34,974 nt of DNA, from positions 1 through 34,974 of the forward strand of contig WBXH01000009.1 of assembly GCA_008933015.1 (NCBI GenBank), read 5' to 3'. Below are positions 26,249 to 34,974 of this stretch, piece by piece (the first letter of the stretch is position 1; each line of letters begins with the position of its first letter). The translations under genes were made by a program, and so were the position numbers. Origin of the DNA: Verrucomicrobiota bacterium. GTDB taxonomy: Bacteria > Verrucomicrobiota > Verrucomicrobiia > Chthoniobacterales > UBA6821. The notes beneath the pieces are model-generated. The model searched no databases. It worked only from the letters and a program-made list of their open reading frames with translations, and was not told the DNA's origin.

Positions 26249-27211
26249 ATGATTTCAATCACTATACCGATCTACAACGAGCACGGTGCGATCGAGGCTC
26301 TTTTCGCCAAGATCAAGGAGGTGATGGATCGTCTCGGTCGGCGCTACGAGGTCATCTTCGTGAATGATGGGAGCACAGATGGAAGCTCGGTGCTCCTGAA
26401 TGCAATCGCCTCGCAGAACCCCGAGGCCAAGGTGATTCATTTCCGCAGGAATTTCGGCCAGACGGCGGCAATGATGGCGGGATTCGACCATGCCTTGGGA
26501 GAGGTGATCATCCCGATGGATGGGGATTATCAGAATGATCCTGAGGATATCCCTAAGATGCTGGCCAAGCTTGAAGAGGGGTATGATGTCTGCTCCGGAT
26601 GGCGCCGCGACCGTCAGGACAATGCACTCCAGCGTAATTTTCCAAGTATGATGGCCAACAAGCTCATCTCCTGGATCTCAGGCGTGAAGCTTCATGATTT
26701 CGGATGCTCTCTGAAGGCCTACCGCCGTGAGGTGGTCGAGGGGGTCCGCCTTTACGGAGAGATGCACCGCTTCCTACCGATCTACACACGCTGGCACGGC
26801 GCCAGGATCACGGAAATCCCCGTCAACCACTTCCCCCGACGGACGGGCCACTCCAAGTACGGTCTGGAGCGGGTGCTGAAGGTTATCCTCGATCTCATGG
26901 TGGTGAAGTTCCTCGACCGCCACCAACAGAAGCCGATGTATGTGTTCGGCATGTGCGGGGTGCTGAGTCTCTTTGCGGCGCTTATTTTCGGGATCTGGGC
27001 GATTGGCCTGCTCCTCTTCGCACACAAGCCGCTGATCACCACCCCGGTGCCCTCGTTCTGCCTCCTTTCCTTCATGACCGGGGTGCTCTGCATCCTGATG
27101 GGACTGCTTGCCGAGATGATCACACGCACTTTCTTCGAGTCCCAGGGCAAGTCAATCTACATGGTCAAGGAGATGAGGAATCTGGAGGACCGGAGTAACC
27201 CTCGGAACTGA
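26249..27211 (+). CDS. Family 2 glycosyltransferase with C-terminal membrane anchor (DPM1/GtrB-like)
   Basis: 320 residues from the ATG at 26249; the frame extends upstream through uvrC's start but the GT-A fold begins at MISITIPIYNEHGAIE. The GT2 motifs are VIFVNDGSTDGS, HFRRNFGQTAAMMAGFDHA, the DXD-type MDGDYQNDPED (91-93), and GCSLKAYRREV followed by MHRFLPIYTRWHG. Two membrane helices follow near the C-terminus (about 233-260 and 270-297). Relatives transfer a sugar from a nucleotide donor to a polyprenyl phosphate carrier. The stop overlaps the asnB start by one base (TGATG), so the two are translationally coupled. Likely role: lipid-linked sugar donor for surface glycan assembly. Confidence 0.92.
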   Translation: MISITIPIYNEHGAIEALFAKIKEVMDRLGRRYEVIFVNDGSTDGSSVLLNAIASQNPEAKVIHFRRNFGQTAAMMAGFDHALGEVIIPMDGDYQNDPEDIPKMLAKLEEGYDVCSGWRRDRQDNALQRNFPSMMANKLISWISGVKLHDFGCSLKAYRREVVEGVRLYGEMHRFLPIYTRWHGARITEIPVNHFPRRTGHSKYGLERVLKVILDLMVVKFLDRHQQKPMYVFGMCGVLSLFAALIFGIWAIGLLLFAHKPLITTPVPSFCLLSFMTGVLCILMGLLAEMITRTFFESQGKSIYMVKEMRNLEDRSNPRN

Positions 27212-29091
27212 TGTGCGGGATCGCGGGATTCGTTGCACCCCGTGGAGAGGCGGGGAGAGATGTCTTGGAGCGAATGACCCGTTCACTGGCCCACCGCGGG
27301 CCTGATGCAGAGGGATATTTTCTCGATCCAGAACGGGGAGTGCATCTCGGGCATCGCCGTCTTTCCATTGTCGATCTCTCCGGTGGAGCACAACCGATGG
27401 CGACCACCGATCAGGCTCTGGTGATCGTCTTCAATGGGGAGATCTATAACCATTCTGAATTGAAGGCTGAACTTCAGTCCAAGGGTTGTCGGTTCCAGAC
27501 GGATCACTCCGATACGGAGGTTCTTCTGGAGGGGTATCGCGAGTGGGGTGAGGGGATACTGGAGCGGTTGAACGGCATGTTTGCTTTCGCTATTTACGAC
27601 AAGGTTCATGGGAAGCTCTTCATTGCCCGCGACCGGTTCGGGAAAAAACCGCTCTACTGGTTCCAGCTCGACGGAGTATTCGCCTTTGCCTCCGAGTTAA
27701 CAGCCCTGATGCGGCACCCAGTTTCCCCGAGGAGCGAGTCACCCATCGCCCTGAAGAAATATTTCGCCTACGGCTACATACCGGCACCCCACTCCGTGAT
27801 CGATGGGATCCAGAAGCTGCCGAGCGGATGGTTTGGAACGCTGGATCTTGCCAACAGTCGGTGGAGCATGAGGAAGTGGTGGGAGTTTCGCTTGGAGCCC
27901 GAGTCCTCAGCGACTCAGGTGACACCTGACCAATGCAATCGCTGGGCAGGCGAGTTGCTCGAGGTCCTGGATCGTGCGGTCAAGCGTCGCCTGATGTCGG
28001 ATGTTCCGCTCGGCGTCTTCCTGAGCGGAGGGATCGATTCCTCTGCTGTGGCGGCTCTGGCCGCGCGCCATCTTCCTGCAGGACGTCTACGAACTTTCAG
28101 CGTGGGATTCACCGATCCCAGCTTTGACGAGCTTCCCTATGCCCGCGAGGCTGCGGCCTTCATCGGATCTGTGCATCAAACCGAGGTGCTTGATCTCTCA
28201 CGTGCCCGTGAGCTGATACCGGGGCTCTTGGCCAGACTGGATGAGCCGATGGGAGACGGGTCACTGCTGCCGACATGGCTCCTGTGCGGATTCACCCGCA
28301 GGCATGTCACCGTGGCGCTCGGTGGGGATGGAGGTGACGAGCTCTTTGCCGGTTATGATCCCTTCAAGGCACTGCGTACCGCTGATGTCTACGCAAGCAT
28401 GGTTCCGCGGGCCATCCATCCTGCGCTTCTGCTACTGGCTTCGCGGCTTCCAGTCTCGCACGCCAACATCAGCCTCGACTTCAAGATCAAGCGGATGCTC
28501 CGAGGGCTCTCCTATGGGGAAAAGATCCGCCTGCCGATCTGGATGGGACCGCTGGAGCCGAAGCAGATCGATGACTATTTCGGAGTCCACACAGCGCCCG
28601 AGGAACTCTACAGCGAGGCCATCGAGGCATGGGATTCGGCAGGAGAGCATGCCTCACCGGTGGATCGGGCTTTACAGTTCTTTACCCGTCTCTACCTGCA
28701 GGATGACATCCTGGCCAAGGTGGACCGCGCCAGCATGATCCACGGACTCGAGGTGAGGTCTCCCTTTCTCGATCTCGAGGTGATCAATTTTGCCCGAAAG
28801 CTTCCCCACACGGTCAAGCTCCGCGGCGGGACAACCAAGTGGATCCTGAAGAAGGCGCTGGAGCCAATTCTTCCGGCCTCGATCCTCTATCGGAAAAAGA
28901 AAGGATTCGGCACACCCCTCGGGCAGTGGTTTCGTGACAGGGCGCTCGCACCGGAAATCCCCGTGGGGGGCTCCGGTGGTTTTGTCGAAAGAGCCGTGCA
29001 TTCCCATCAGACGGGTCGGGGGGACGAGCGTCTCTTCCTCTGGTGCCAGCATGTCCTAGGAGAGTGGCGTAAAAGCAATACTGGCCGATGA
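27211..29091 (+). CDS. asnB: Asparagine synthase-like glutamine amidotransferase
   Basis: 626 residues, full length. The start is fixed by the catalytic Cys2 (MCGIAGFV), which becomes N-terminal after methionine removal. The class II glutaminase domain shows SLAHRGPDAEG, LGHRRLSIVDLS, FNGEIYNH and SDTEVLLEGY. The synthetase domain has the PPi loop LSGGIDSSA (271-279), LGGDGGDELFAGYDP and KVDRASMIHGLEVRSPFLD. Family reaction: ATP-dependent amidation of aspartate with glutamine. In glycan and exosortase-linked clusters, close homologues of this size are thought to amidate sugar acids or other substrates. It is flanked by two glycosyltransferases with overlapping start and stop codons (TGATG before, ATGA after). 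The assignment as true asparagine synthetase is therefore open; asnB is used as the family name. Confidence 0.9.
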   Translation: MCGIAGFVAPRGEAGRDVLERMTRSLAHRGPDAEGYFLDPERGVHLGHRRLSIVDLSGGAQPMATTDQALVIVFNGEIYNHSELKAELQSKGCRFQTDHSDTEVLLEGYREWGEGILERLNGMFAFAIYDKVHGKLFIARDRFGKKPLYWFQLDGVFAFASELTALMRHPVSPRSESPIALKKYFAYGYIPAPHSVIDGIQKLPSGWFGTLDLANSRWSMRKWWEFRLEPESSATQVTPDQCNRWAGELLEVLDRAVKRRLMSDVPLGVFLSGGIDSSAVAALAARHLPAGRLRTFSVGFTDPSFDELPYAREAAAFIGSVHQTEVLDLSRARELIPGLLARLDEPMGDGSLLPTWLLCGFTRRHVTVALGGDGGDELFAGYDPFKALRTADVYASMVPRAIHPALLLLASRLPVSHANISLDFKIKRMLRGLSYGEKIRLPIWMGPLEPKQIDDYFGVHTAPEELYSEAIEAWDSAGEHASPVDRALQFFTRLYLQDDILAKVDRASMIHGLEVRSPFLDLEVINFARKLPHTVKLRGGTTKWILKKALEPILPASILYRKKKGFGTPLGQWFRDRALAPEIPVGGSGGFVERAVHSHQTGRGDERLFLWCQHVLGEWRKSNTGR

Positions 29092-30221
29092 AAATCCTGA
29101 TTCTCAACTACGAGCATCCACCGATCGGGGGGGGCGGGGGTAGATTGGCTGCCAAGGTAGGTGCTGGTCTTGTTGCCCGAGGTCATCAGGTCCGCGTGCT
29201 GACCAGTGGGATGCCCCACCTTCCCGTGGAATCCGTAGAGCATGGAATGGAGATTCGTCGACTGAGGGCCTTTCGTCAGCGTGAGGATACCTGCAGTGTG
29301 CCGGAGATGGTGTTCTGGGTTGCTCGGGCGATCCCCGCTGCCGTTGCTGAAGTGCGCCGATGGAAGCCCGATGTGATTCATGCCCACTTCGCCGTTCCGA
29401 CCGGGGCCGTTGCATGGGTCGTCAGCAAGTTGACAGGAATCCCCTATGTGCTGACAGCCCATCTCGGTGATGTTCCGGGAGGGGTTCCTGAGCAAACGGG
29501 GAATCTTTTTCGCTGGATTAAGCCCTTCACGGTGCCGATCTGGAAAGGGGCGGCCGCTACCACGGCCGTGAGTAGTTTCGTGGCCGGCCTCGCAAAGAAG
29601 GCTTACGAGATAGCTCCGCAGGTGATCCTGAACGGGATGGAACTCCCCGTGCCGTCTCCTGTGGAGAGGCATGAACCTCCCCGACTCCTCATGGTGGGAC
29701 GGATGAGTGTGCAGAAGAACCCCCTCCTGACGGTTCGTGCTTTGGGACTGCTGAAGGATCTACCTTGGCGGTGCACGATTATCGGAGACGGCCCTCTCCT
29801 TCATGAGGCCAAGGCGGAGGCTGTCCGACTTGGCCTTGAAGACCATCTGGATTTCCGGGGATGGGCATCCGCCGCAGAGGTCAGCGAGGCGATGAGGGAA
29901 TCCGACATCCTACTGATTCCATCACTCTCCGAGGGGCTGCCCATGGTGGGGGTGGAGGCCTTAGCCCACGGATTGGCTATTGTCGGAAGCCGGATCGGCG
30001 GCCTTGCCGATGTGGCTTATGATGTCGGGGAAGATGCCAATGCACGGCTCTTCGAACTGAGTCAGGGAGCGGAGGGGTTTGCCGCTGCCTTAAAACCTCT
30101 TCTACTTGACTCGGTTGAGTTGATGAATGCCTGTGCCGCCTCGCTGGTAATGGCTGACCGATTCGATCTAAAGCATTCCCTCGACCAGTACGAGAGGCTT
30201 CTGGTCAGCGAGGCGCGCTGA
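29088..30221 (+). CDS. Family 4 glycosyltransferase
   Basis: 377 residues with a GT-B fold. The N-terminal half starts ILNYEHPPIGGGGGRLAAKVG and contains PDVIHAHFAVPTGAVAW and YVLTAHLGDVPG. The C-terminal half has LLMVGRMSVQKNPLLTVRAL, CTIIGDGPLLHEAKAEA, and the GT4 donor-binding segment SLSEGLPMVGVEALAHGLAIVGSRIGG with its E-x7-E spacing. Family role: retaining transfer of a sugar from a nucleotide-sugar donor in polysaccharide or glycolipid assembly. Coupled to asnB by an ATGA overlap. Its last 17 bp overlap the end of the opposite-strand membrane protein gene (30205-30221). Sugar specificity is unknown. Confidence 0.92.
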   Translation: MKILILNYEHPPIGGGGGRLAAKVGAGLVARGHQVRVLTSGMPHLPVESVEHGMEIRRLRAFRQREDTCSVPEMVFWVARAIPAAVAEVRRWKPDVIHAHFAVPTGAVAWVVSKLTGIPYVLTAHLGDVPGGVPEQTGNLFRWIKPFTVPIWKGAAATTAVSSFVAGLAKKAYEIAPQVILNGMELPVPSPVERHEPPRLLMVGRMSVQKNPLLTVRALGLLKDLPWRCTIIGDGPLLHEAKAEAVRLGLEDHLDFRGWASAAEVSEAMRESDILLIPSLSEGLPMVGVEALAHGLAIVGSRIGGLADVAYDVGEDANARLFELSQGAEGFAAALKPLLLDSVELMNACAASLVMADRFDLKHSLDQYERLLVSEAR

Positions 30222-32043
30222 GACGTTGAAGCGGGCTGTGGCCCTGATCCTGTTTAAGGGCATAAATTTCCACTTCATCGTCCGAGGCAATAAGGGTGCA
30301 ACGCTCCTTGATGTAGGCGTAAGTTTTGGAAGCCCAGTTTGGGAATCTGGATGATTCGGTGTCGTTCACTTTGCCGGTACCGATGACGATCACAGCCGGA
30401 TGGTGAAGTTCGAAGTTTGCCTTGGCCTTCTCAAAGAATCGCTCCGGGGCAATGGCGTTGTCAGCATAGAGATTGTACTCGTAGGAGGGGCGGTCAGTCA
30501 TGAAGTTGACCATCGGGAAGTAGGGGTAGCAGATGACATAATCGCCCGGCTTGGAGTGGTTAAGGATTGTATCGCGTAGCATGGTATCGCGTGCGATTTC
30601 CTGGGGATTGAGCTTTACGTGCACCCCATTGGAAGCCGTGAATTCAAGATGGCGCCTTCGTGATGACGCGATGCTTCCGGATCCATCAGTCTGCCACCCC
30701 TTGATGGCATAGAGTCCAAGATCGAGTGCCGCCGGAATCATGATTAGAACAAGCAGGAGGCGTTTCCATGTCGTGGAGTCCCGCCAAGTTGAGACTGCAA
30801 GGCATAGACCGATAACCAGCGTTACCATGAAGGGGACCATGAACTCGGCTAAATGCACCATGTCGGGTCGCCATAAGAAGTACTGCGGAAAAAGCACGAG
30901 CGCGCTACCAGTCGAGACCAAGAGCAGGCCCCCGCTTTTCCAGGGATTAAGATTCCGTGAAATCAAAGAACTCAGAATCAACAAAAGTCCCCAGCCGATG
31001 AAGAGCAGAGCAACGGGAATCGGCAGGTAAATTAATAGGGCAAAGAGGCGATCCTTGAATTTTGGCGCGACGAGGATATCCCGCAGTGGGGGGCGCTTCA
31101 GGCTGGTGTCGCTATAGGAGGCGGAGGCTGAAGGGGAGGAGGCCTTGGCTTGGGAGGGGGATGCAACCGGCATAGCGGAGGTAGTGGCTTCCTCAGCGGG
31201 TACCGTTCTCTTGATGACCTCGGTTTTTATGAGATTCGTTGCCAGTTGGTTGGCGCCGATCCTGATCATCGAGGTCCAGCCAAAATATTGCTCAACCAAA
31301 TGGCGATCAAAGCCGCGCTTGACTGCATCTTGATAAAAGGGTCCCTGAACTGCGGAAAACAAGAGCCCGAAGAGAACTATAGCCCCCGCAACATTCCCTA
31401 AACGGTTAATGAAACCACGCTCCGGTTTCAGAAGATAGAGAATCGCCGTGAGCAGAAAGAGAATGGTCTGAAAGAAACCGAGATCAATCCTGATAAGCCA
31501 AGCGAGGGAGATGGAGGATCCGGCAGCGATCATCCAGAGCAGTTGGTACAGTCCCCTTGATGACGGGATAAGAAAGACCCCTAGTATGGTGAGCATCCCC
31601 AATAAGCCCACGAGCCCCATATAATTACGACCGATGGCTCCCGGCATGAGAATGACCAGCAATCCCGTGGCAATGGCGAGAAGACTTTTCCGCGTCACCA
31701 ATAGGATCGTGAAGTAAGCCATCAGACCTGAGAGGATCCCGAGAATGAAAAAGTAGGCCCTCAGGATGAGGTAGTTTGGCCCAAGTATCTTAAAAAGCCA
31801 CGCTATGGGATAAAACCAGCCGAGATTATATCCCAGAAATGTATCCACAATCGGAAGTGCTCCGGCATTCAGGCGTTGTGCCACGACAGCGGCAACACCT
31901 TCCTCACCGCTGAGCATCAAACCGCATCGCCAGTAAAAGGCATAGTAACAGAGGGCGATGATCACCAGAGCCGCTGGAGTCCCTAGATAGGAGGTGGAGG
32001 AAGAGGAGTGAGTCCCCGCAGATTTTGATCCACAAATGGTCAT
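30205..32043 (-). CDS. Polytopic membrane protein, possible GT-C glycosyltransferase
   Basis: 612 residues from the ATG at 32043, preceded by the only textbook Shine-Dalgarno of the window (GGAGG, 8 nt spacing). A Ser/Thr-rich cytoplasmic start is followed by about ten membrane helices, interrupted near 290-320 by a hydrophilic Ala/Ser/Pro loop (ASPSQAKASSPSASASYS). A soluble C-terminal domain spans about 460-612. After helix 1, the segment MLSGEEGVAAVVAQRL then GALPIVDTFLGYNLGWFYP recalls the first extracytoplasmic loop of GT-C (PMT/ArnT-like) transferases, with acidic residues at the expected place. The soluble part contains GDYVICYPYFPMVNFMTDRPSYEYNLYAD, seen in GT39-like membrane proteins. 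The assignment is by resemblance only. Location beside the GT2-asnB-GT4 operon supports a glycan role. Confidence 0.7.
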   Translation of the reverse strand: MTICGSKSAGTHSSSSTSYLGTPAALVIIALCYYAFYWRCGLMLSGEEGVAAVVAQRLNAGALPIVDTFLGYNLGWFYPIAWLFKILGPNYLILRAYFFILGILSGLMAYFTILLVTRKSLLAIATGLLVILMPGAIGRNYMGLVGLLGMLTILGVFLIPSSRGLYQLLWMIAAGSSISLAWLIRIDLGFFQTILFLLTAILYLLKPERGFINRLGNVAGAIVLFGLLFSAVQGPFYQDAVKRGFDRHLVEQYFGWTSMIRIGANQLATNLIKTEVIKRTVPAEEATTSAMPVASPSQAKASSPSASASYSDTSLKRPPLRDILVAPKFKDRLFALLIYLPIPVALLFIGWGLLLILSSLISRNLNPWKSGGLLLVSTGSALVLFPQYFLWRPDMVHLAEFMVPFMVTLVIGLCLAVSTWRDSTTWKRLLLVLIMIPAALDLGLYAIKGWQTDGSGSIASSRRRHLEFTASNGVHVKLNPQEIARDTMLRDTILNHSKPGDYVICYPYFPMVNFMTDRPSYEYNLYADNAIAPERFFEKAKANFELHHPAVIVIGTGKVNDTESSRFPNWASKTYAYIKERCTLIASDDEVEIYALKQDQGHSPLQRLSAPR

Positions 32044-32126
32044 TTAGTCATCCTCCGTGAGCAGACGTTCTCGGAAAAGAGCTTTTTACACTCGCCGTGG
32101 AAACTGATCAGACCGATTTTAAATTC

Positions 32127-32459
32127 ATGGAAAAGCCTGATCTCAGGGTGATGATGACCACCTTTGCCGATAATGATTCTGCATTTGTCGCGGTGAAGGT
32201 GTTGCTTGAGGAGCGGTTAATCGCCTGCGGAACGGTGCTGCCTGGAGCCAGGTCCATGTACCGATGGGAAGGAGGGGTTGAGGAGGCGAGCGAGGTGATT
32301 GTTCTTCTGAAAACCGATCAGGAACAAGCATCCTTGTGTGAGAAGCGGTTGGAAGAGATTCACCCCTACAAGGTTCCTGAAATCATTACATTCACTCCCG
32401 AATCTCTCCCGGTTGCCTACGCCTCATGGGCAAGAGAGGCTTTGAGAAATCTGCAATAA
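32127..32459 (+). CDS. cutA: Divalent cation tolerance protein CutA
   Basis: 110 residues from the ATG at 32127; a GTG at 32097 would add ten residues that are not conserved. CutA is a small trimeric ferredoxin-like protein first linked to copper tolerance in E. coli, with unclear biochemical function. Family blocks are LLEERLIACGTVLPGARSMY, RWEGGVEEASEVIVLLKT and HPYKVPEIITF followed by YASWAREAL. It is 83 bp from the divergent membrane protein gene and 10 bp before trpC, with which it may be cotranscribed. No Shine-Dalgarno motif precedes either start. Confidence 0.92.
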   Translation: MEKPDLRVMMTTFADNDSAFVAVKVLLEERLIACGTVLPGARSMYRWEGGVEEASEVIVLLKTDQEQASLCEKRLEEIHPYKVPEIITFTPESLPVAYASWAREALRNLQ

Positions 32460-32469
32460 AAGGTTACCA

Positions 32470-33321
32470 ATGGAAACCATGACGACAAAAGTCTCCACAA
32501 CCATATTGGATCGCATCCTTGCCGATGTGCATGAGGAGCTCGCCGAGGCCAAGCACTCACGCTCCGAGGGTGATCTGCGTGGGATGATTGCGGATGCTCC
32601 TCCAGTGCAGGCATTCCCCGATGTGTTGGATGGAAACTTCGGGCTTATCGCCGAGATCAAGGAGCGTTCCCCTAGCGTGGGGGGCATGCGAGCCGAGAAT
32701 GTAGCCGATGCCCCCGTGGCCTATGAGGAGAGTTCTCTTGTCAGGGCTCTCTCTGTGCTGACCAACCAACGACACTTCGGTGGTTCCATGGATGATCTGC
32801 GCAGAATCAGGGAGCGGGTATCAAAGCCCATCCTGAGAAAGGACTTCATCGTGAGTGAGTACCAGATTCGTGAGGCGCGTGCCTTCGGTGCGGACGCCGT
32901 TCTTCTGATGGCCAGCGTGCTAGATGCTCCGAGATTAAAAGGCTTCCACCAACTCGTGCTCGAGTTAGGCATGGAGGCCCTCTTTGAGGTTCATGACAAA
33001 GACGAGGTTGCCGCGCTTCCCGTCAGCGCGAGGATCGTTGGTATCAATAGTCGCAAATTCAAGGCTCCTGTGGAATCCGCCGGATTTGTGGGTGATTCAG
33101 GTTCCTCTGAAAAGGATTTCAGTATCAGGCTCGACACCTTCGAACTTGTTGATCATCTGCCCGCGGGAGTTATCCGCATTGCCGAGAGTGGTCTCGATGC
33201 CGGCAACATTAAGACCGTGCGGGGACGATTCCATGCGGCGCTTGTCGGCACCTCCCTGCTACGTGATCCGGAGGGTATCAGGAAGGCGTTGGCCGAGTTC
33301 GAAGAGGCCCTTGCTGCTTGA
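32470..33321 (+). CDS. trpC: Indole-3-glycerol phosphate synthase
   Basis: 283 residues, the usual size for a single-domain TrpC. The enzyme closes the indole ring from carboxyphenylamino-deoxyribulose phosphate in tryptophan synthesis. TIM-barrel motifs are LIAEIKERSPSVGGMR with the catalytic lysine, LSVLTNQRHFGGSMDDL, PILRKDFIVSEYQIREARAF, ALFEVHDKDEV, RIVGINSRKFKAP and IRIAESGL. A weak AAAGG lies 6 nt before the ATG. No other trp genes are in the window, so the pathway is scattered here. It is followed by ruvB after 12 bp, an arrangement with no clear functional link. Confidence 0.95.
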   Translation: METMTTKVSTTILDRILADVHEELAEAKHSRSEGDLRGMIADAPPVQAFPDVLDGNFGLIAEIKERSPSVGGMRAENVADAPVAYEESSLVRALSVLTNQRHFGGSMDDLRRIRERVSKPILRKDFIVSEYQIREARAFGADAVLLMASVLDAPRLKGFHQLVLELGMEALFEVHDKDEVAALPVSARIVGINSRKFKAPVESAGFVGDSGSSEKDFSIRLDTFELVDHLPAGVIRIAESGLDAGNIKTVRGRFHAALVGTSLLRDPEGIRKALAEFEEALAA

Positions 33322-33333
33322 ACTGTACGATTC

Positions 33334-34368
33334 ATGAACTCCGAAGATTTTTCCATCGATCCCGATTCGCCCGACACACAATTTGATGTCTCGCTAAGGC
33401 CGCCGCTATTCGACGAGTTCTGCGGTCAGCCCAAAACGATCGAACGGCTCATGCTTCTTGTAGAAGCGGCCCGCCAGCGTGACGAACCGCTCCAGCACAT
33501 TCTGCTTAGCGGCCCCCCTGGTCTGGGAAAGACCACCCTTGCCTACATTCTCGGCAATGCAATGGAGGCCGAGGTGCGCACAACCAGCGGCCCAACCATT
33601 GAAAAGGCTGGGGATCTTGCGGGCCTCCTCACTACGATGCCTCGCGGAGGGGTGCTTTTCATCGACGAAATACACCGCCTGCAGCCTGCTATCGAGGAGT
33701 ACCTATATCCGGCGATGGAGGACTTCAGAGTCGATATCATGATCGATCAGGGCCCGAATGCTAGGAGCGTCCGGTTGAATCTGGCCCGATTCACCCTGAT
33801 CGGCGCGACGACTAGGGCTGGCATGATCAGCGCACCGCTCCGCTCGCGTTTCGGGATGAACTGTCGACTGGATTATTACGACGCCGAGGAACTTCGCAAG
33901 ATCGTCCTACGCACGGGAGGTCTGCTCGGAATGACGATCGACGAGGAGGGCGCGCTCGAGGTGGCCCGTCGTTCTCGCGGCACTCCCCGAATCGCGAATA
34001 ATCTCCTGCGATGGGTTCGTGACTTCGCGCAGGTCCGTGCCGGAGGGATCGTGAACCGCGACTCGGCAACCAAGGCGCTCGAAATGCTCGATATCGATGC
34101 CGAAGGGTTCGACGAGATGGATCTCAGAATCATCGAGGCGATCATCCACAAATTCGGAGGTGGCCCTGTGGGTCTCAACTCGCTTGCCGTCGCTGTGGGT
34201 GAGGAGGCGGGCACACTAGAGGATGTCCACGAACCTTACCTGATCATGCAGGGATATCTCGCAAGGACGCCGCAGGGCCGTGTGGCCATGCCCAAGGCGT
34301 ATCAGAAGCTCGGGATGCCCACTCCCAGAAATAAAGTTTCAGAAACGCAGCCGGATCTTCTTTCCTAA
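33334..34368 (+). CDS. ruvB: Holliday junction branch migration ATPase RuvB
   Basis: 344 residues, full length. RuvB is the hexameric AAA+ motor that with RuvA drives branch migration of Holliday junctions. Walker A is GPPGLGKT (60-67), Walker B is LFIDEIHRL (D111/E112), sensor 1 lies in [12 protein letters not shown], and the arginine finger region is [23 protein letters not shown] is the AAA lid, and the winged-helix end carries [17 protein letters not shown] and [12 protein letters not shown]. The start fits the family, although the first 18 residues are acidic and variable. ruvA and ruvC are not in the window. Confidence 0.98.
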   Translation: MNSEDFSIDPDSPDTQFDVSLRPPLFDEFCGQPKTIERLMLLVEAARQRDEPLQHILLSGPPGLGKTTLAYILGNAMEAEVRTTSGPTIEKAGDLAGLLTTMPRGGVLFIDEIHRLQPAIEEYLYPAMEDFRVDIMIDQGPNARSVRLNLARFTLIGATTRAGMISAPLRSRFGMNCRLDYYDAEELRKIVLRTGGLLGMTIDEEGALEVARRSRGTPRIANNLLRWVRDFAQVRAGGIVNRDSATKALEMLDIDAEGFDEMDLRIIEAIIHKFGGGPVGLNSLAVAVGEEAGTLEDVHEPYLIMQGYLARTPQGRVAMPKAYQKLGMPTPRNKVSETQPDLLS

Positions 34369-34474
34369 GCCAGAATGGAGAATTTCTCGCGCAGAGAAGC
34401 GGAGAAGAAAGCAGAATGCTAAAAATCCGATCACCCCGCCTCATTTATACTCACTTCTCCGGATTATTAACCGT

Positions 34475-34974
34475 ATGAACAGGCTTTCCACAACCTCGTC
34501 ACCCTACCTGCTCCAGCATGCGGGTAATCCTGTGGATTGGTATCCGTGGTGTGAGGAGGCTTTTGAGCGTGCCAAGCGGGAGCAGAAGCCGATCTTCCTC
34601 TCGATCGGCTACTCGACCTGCCACTGGTGTCATGTGATGGCTCATGAGTCATTCGAGGATCCGGCGATAGCGGCTCTGATGAACAGGGATTTCATTAACG
34701 TGAAGATCGATCGGGAGGAACGGCCCGATGTCGATCGTCTCTACATGTCCTATGTGCAGGGACTCACTGGAAGTGGCGGATGGCCGATGAGCGTCTGGCT
34801 GACGCCTGAGTTGAAGCCCTTTTTCGGTGGAACCTATTTCCCCCCTGATGACAGGCACGGACGTGCAGGATTCCCCTCGATCCTGAGCCAGATCGCCCAA
34901 GTATGGAGGGAGAACCGGGAAAACGTGGAGCAGGAGGCAAACCGCTCTCTGGCTGCGCTTCAGGCAGCGGCGAA
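34475..34974 (+). CDS. Thioredoxin-fold DUF255 protein (YyaL/spermatogenesis-associated protein 20-like), partial
   Basis: Starts at the ATG at 34475 and runs off the right edge after about 166 codons, where full-length relatives have about 650-700 residues. The N-terminal thioredoxin-like domain is clear: [39 protein letters not shown] (CxxC at C49 and C52), [41 protein letters not shown]. The C-terminal six-hairpin glycosidase-like domain would lie beyond the window. Function of the family is not established. It starts 106 bp after ruvB. TATACT at 34446-34451 could be a -10 element, but I see no -35. Confidence 0.93.
   Translation, partial: MNRLSTTSSPYLLQHAGNPVDWYPWCEEAFERAKREQKPIFLSIGYSTCHWCHVMAHESFEDPAIAALMNRDFINVKIDREERPDVDRLYMSYVQGLTGSGGWPMSVWLTPELKPFFGGTYFPPDDRHGRAGFPSILSQIAQVWRENRENVEQEANRSLAALQAAA

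Overview
The window is a compact, mostly housekeeping stretch of a Gram-negative bacterial chromosome. Outer-membrane biogenesis genes (a SurA-type periplasmic isomerase, a LolC/LolE-type permease and a lipoprotein with a lipobox) support a diderm cell. The style of the proteins, the frequent GTG starts and the near absence of Shine-Dalgarno motifs suggest Verrucomicrobiota or a related PVC lineage. That placement is an inference from general resemblance and could not be tested here.

Layout. Bases 1-2286 (minus) hold a membrane sensor/SpoIIE-type phosphatase that runs off the left edge. It is divergent from a small STAS protein at 2415-2765, and the pair looks like a partner-switching module. 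A long plus-strand series follows: thiG, mutS, a terminator-like hairpin, purA, uppS, a sigma-54 activator with a degenerate receiver domain, a PabC-like class IV aminotransferase, mfd, a SurA-like isomerase, pdxA, lysS, an MFS transporter and a LolC/LolE-type permease (to 20482). A minus-strand group covers 20508-22440: a membrane protein of unknown function, rnc and a Gly/Tyr-rich lipoprotein. A tRNA-Lys(CTT) lies at 22604-22678. It is followed by about 400 bp without a gene, rich in small stem-loops, then a YCII-like gene with a good terminator and a secreted SGNH hydrolase. uvrC (minus) is divergent from a tightly coupled GT2-asnB-GT4 surface-glycan operon. The last of these overlaps tail-to-tail with a 612-residue polytopic membrane protein. 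The right end carries cutA, trpC, ruvB and the start of a YyaL-type (DUF255) protein.

Functional themes are DNA repair and recombination (mutS, mfd, uvrC, ruvB), cofactor and nucleotide synthesis (thiG, pdxA, purA, pabC-like), envelope biogenesis (uppS, surA-like, lolC/E-like, glycan operon), translation (lysS, tRNA-Lys) and signalling (SpoIIE/STAS, sigma-54 activator).

I found no CRISPR array, insertion sequence, prophage or clear defence island. The points most worth following are the sigma-54 activator whose phosphoacceptor position is Glu, a UvrC without the usual middle domain, the stem-loop cluster downstream of tRNA-Lys, hairpins abutting the starts of purA and the SpoIIE gene, and the general lack of Shine-Dalgarno motifs.
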